NCBI GenBank assembly: GCA_030601615.1
Contig: JAUVTH010000097.1
Coordinates: forward strand, 1-5,894
Direction: 5' to 3'
Length of the DNA: 5,894 bases
Origin: Gemmatimonadota bacterium
GTDB lineage: Bacteria > Gemmatimonadota > Gemmatimonadetes > Palauibacterales > Palauibacteraceae
The position numbers were made by a program, and so were the translations under genes. The stretch's first letter is position 1. Each line of letters begins with the position of its first letter. Of this stretch, positions 5,733 through 5,894 are shown piece by piece. Under the pieces are notes generated by a model. It did not search any database. It saw only the letters and a program-made list of their open reading frames with translations, and was not told the DNA's origin.

Positions 5733-5894
5733 AAGAAGATGCGACGCGGGACGCTTGTATTCGTCAGCCTGCTTGCCGCGGTGGGAACCGTCGCGTGCGG
5801 CGATGATAATGGTACCGGGCCCCCCTCCGGGCTGCAGCCGGAAGCTCTCGCGGTGTCTCCCGACAGCGGCAACGTCGGGACACGCGTCGAGATC
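5724..5894 (+). CDS. Partial lipoprotein with IPT/TIG domain, running off the right edge
   Basis: The 57 codons are open to the window end. The N-terminus has basic residues (EKKMRRG), a hydrophobic stretch (LVFVSLLAAVGTVA, about residues 11-24) and Cys25 in a TVAC lipobox. Gly26 follows, which favours export to the outer membrane rather than retention. Thr at -3 is less usual than Leu but allowed. After a Gly/Pro linker, VSPDSGNVGTRVEI (44-57) matches the opening strand of IPT/TIG immunoglobulin-like domains (consensus P-x-S-G-x-x-G-T-x-V-x-I). A surface or envelope protein is likely, perhaps with more domains beyond the edge. Two starts are possible. The ATG at 5724 has GGAAGG 9 nt upstream. 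The ATG at 5739 (MRRGTLVF) has GGAG 6 nt upstream and gives a shorter, typical signal peptide. The gene is divergent from the kinase, so the two may share regulation. Confidence 0.8.
   Translation, partial: MLEKKMRRGTLVFVSLLAAVGTVACGDDNGTGPPSGLQPEALAVSPDSGNVGTRVEI

Noticed and set aside
5627..5872. An 81-codon minus-strand open frame at the right end
   Set aside because: It is antisense to the lipoprotein gene, whose signal peptide, lipobox and IPT/TIG start are convincing.

Overview
The window is GC-rich bacterial DNA. Its style points to Gemmatimonadota, including the marine or host-associated uncultured lineages. The basis is the Hanks-type kinase with the LGRGGMAVVYLAEDLKHGRKVAIKVLRPEL-style opening, fused to a TolB-like/FlgO-like domain and TPRs. 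Next to it lies a membrane-anchored TPR paralogue. Both proteins end in a PLRxDPR(F/Y)xxL motif. This taxonomic call comes from recognising family style, not from a marker gene.

Layout, left to right. (1) Positions 1-256, minus strand: the N-terminal part of a gene that runs off the left edge, resembling the bacterial eRF1-like (baeRF/Vms1-like) family. (2) Positions 257-354: an AT-rich divergent intergenic region with promoter-like elements and an imperfect dyad. (3) Positions 355-663, plus strand: a 102-residue winged-helix regulator, the natural candidate to act on that dyad. (4) Positions 664-753: a short gap between convergent genes, holding a long-range inverted repeat. (5) Positions 754-2916, minus strand: a three-TM protein with a TolB-like domain and TPRs. 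(6) Positions 2917-3010: a gap with a compact hairpin but no U-tract. (7) Positions 3011-5362, minus strand: a complete Ser/Thr kinase with one TM, a TolB-like domain and TPRs. It is upstream of (5) and probably co-transcribed with it. (8) Positions 5363-5723: a 361-base divergent intergenic region with a perfect 16-bp palindrome (GGGAAGATATCTTCCC), four AACGGA copies and a small hairpin near the next gene. (9) Positions 5724-5894, plus strand: the start of a lipoprotein with an IPT/TIG domain that runs off the right edge.

How the genes may work together. The kinase and the TPR protein look like a signalling pair with related sensor modules. By the positive-inside rule, both should place the TolB-like/TPR part in the periplasm, while only one carries a cytoplasmic kinase. 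The divergent lipoprotein, a likely cell-envelope surface protein, may share regulation with the pair through the palindrome. These links are inference. I see no tRNA, rRNA, CRISPR array, insertion sequence or convincing Rho-independent terminator. No wholly new system is demonstrated. The most distinctive items are the kinase/TPR paralogue pair and the palindrome.
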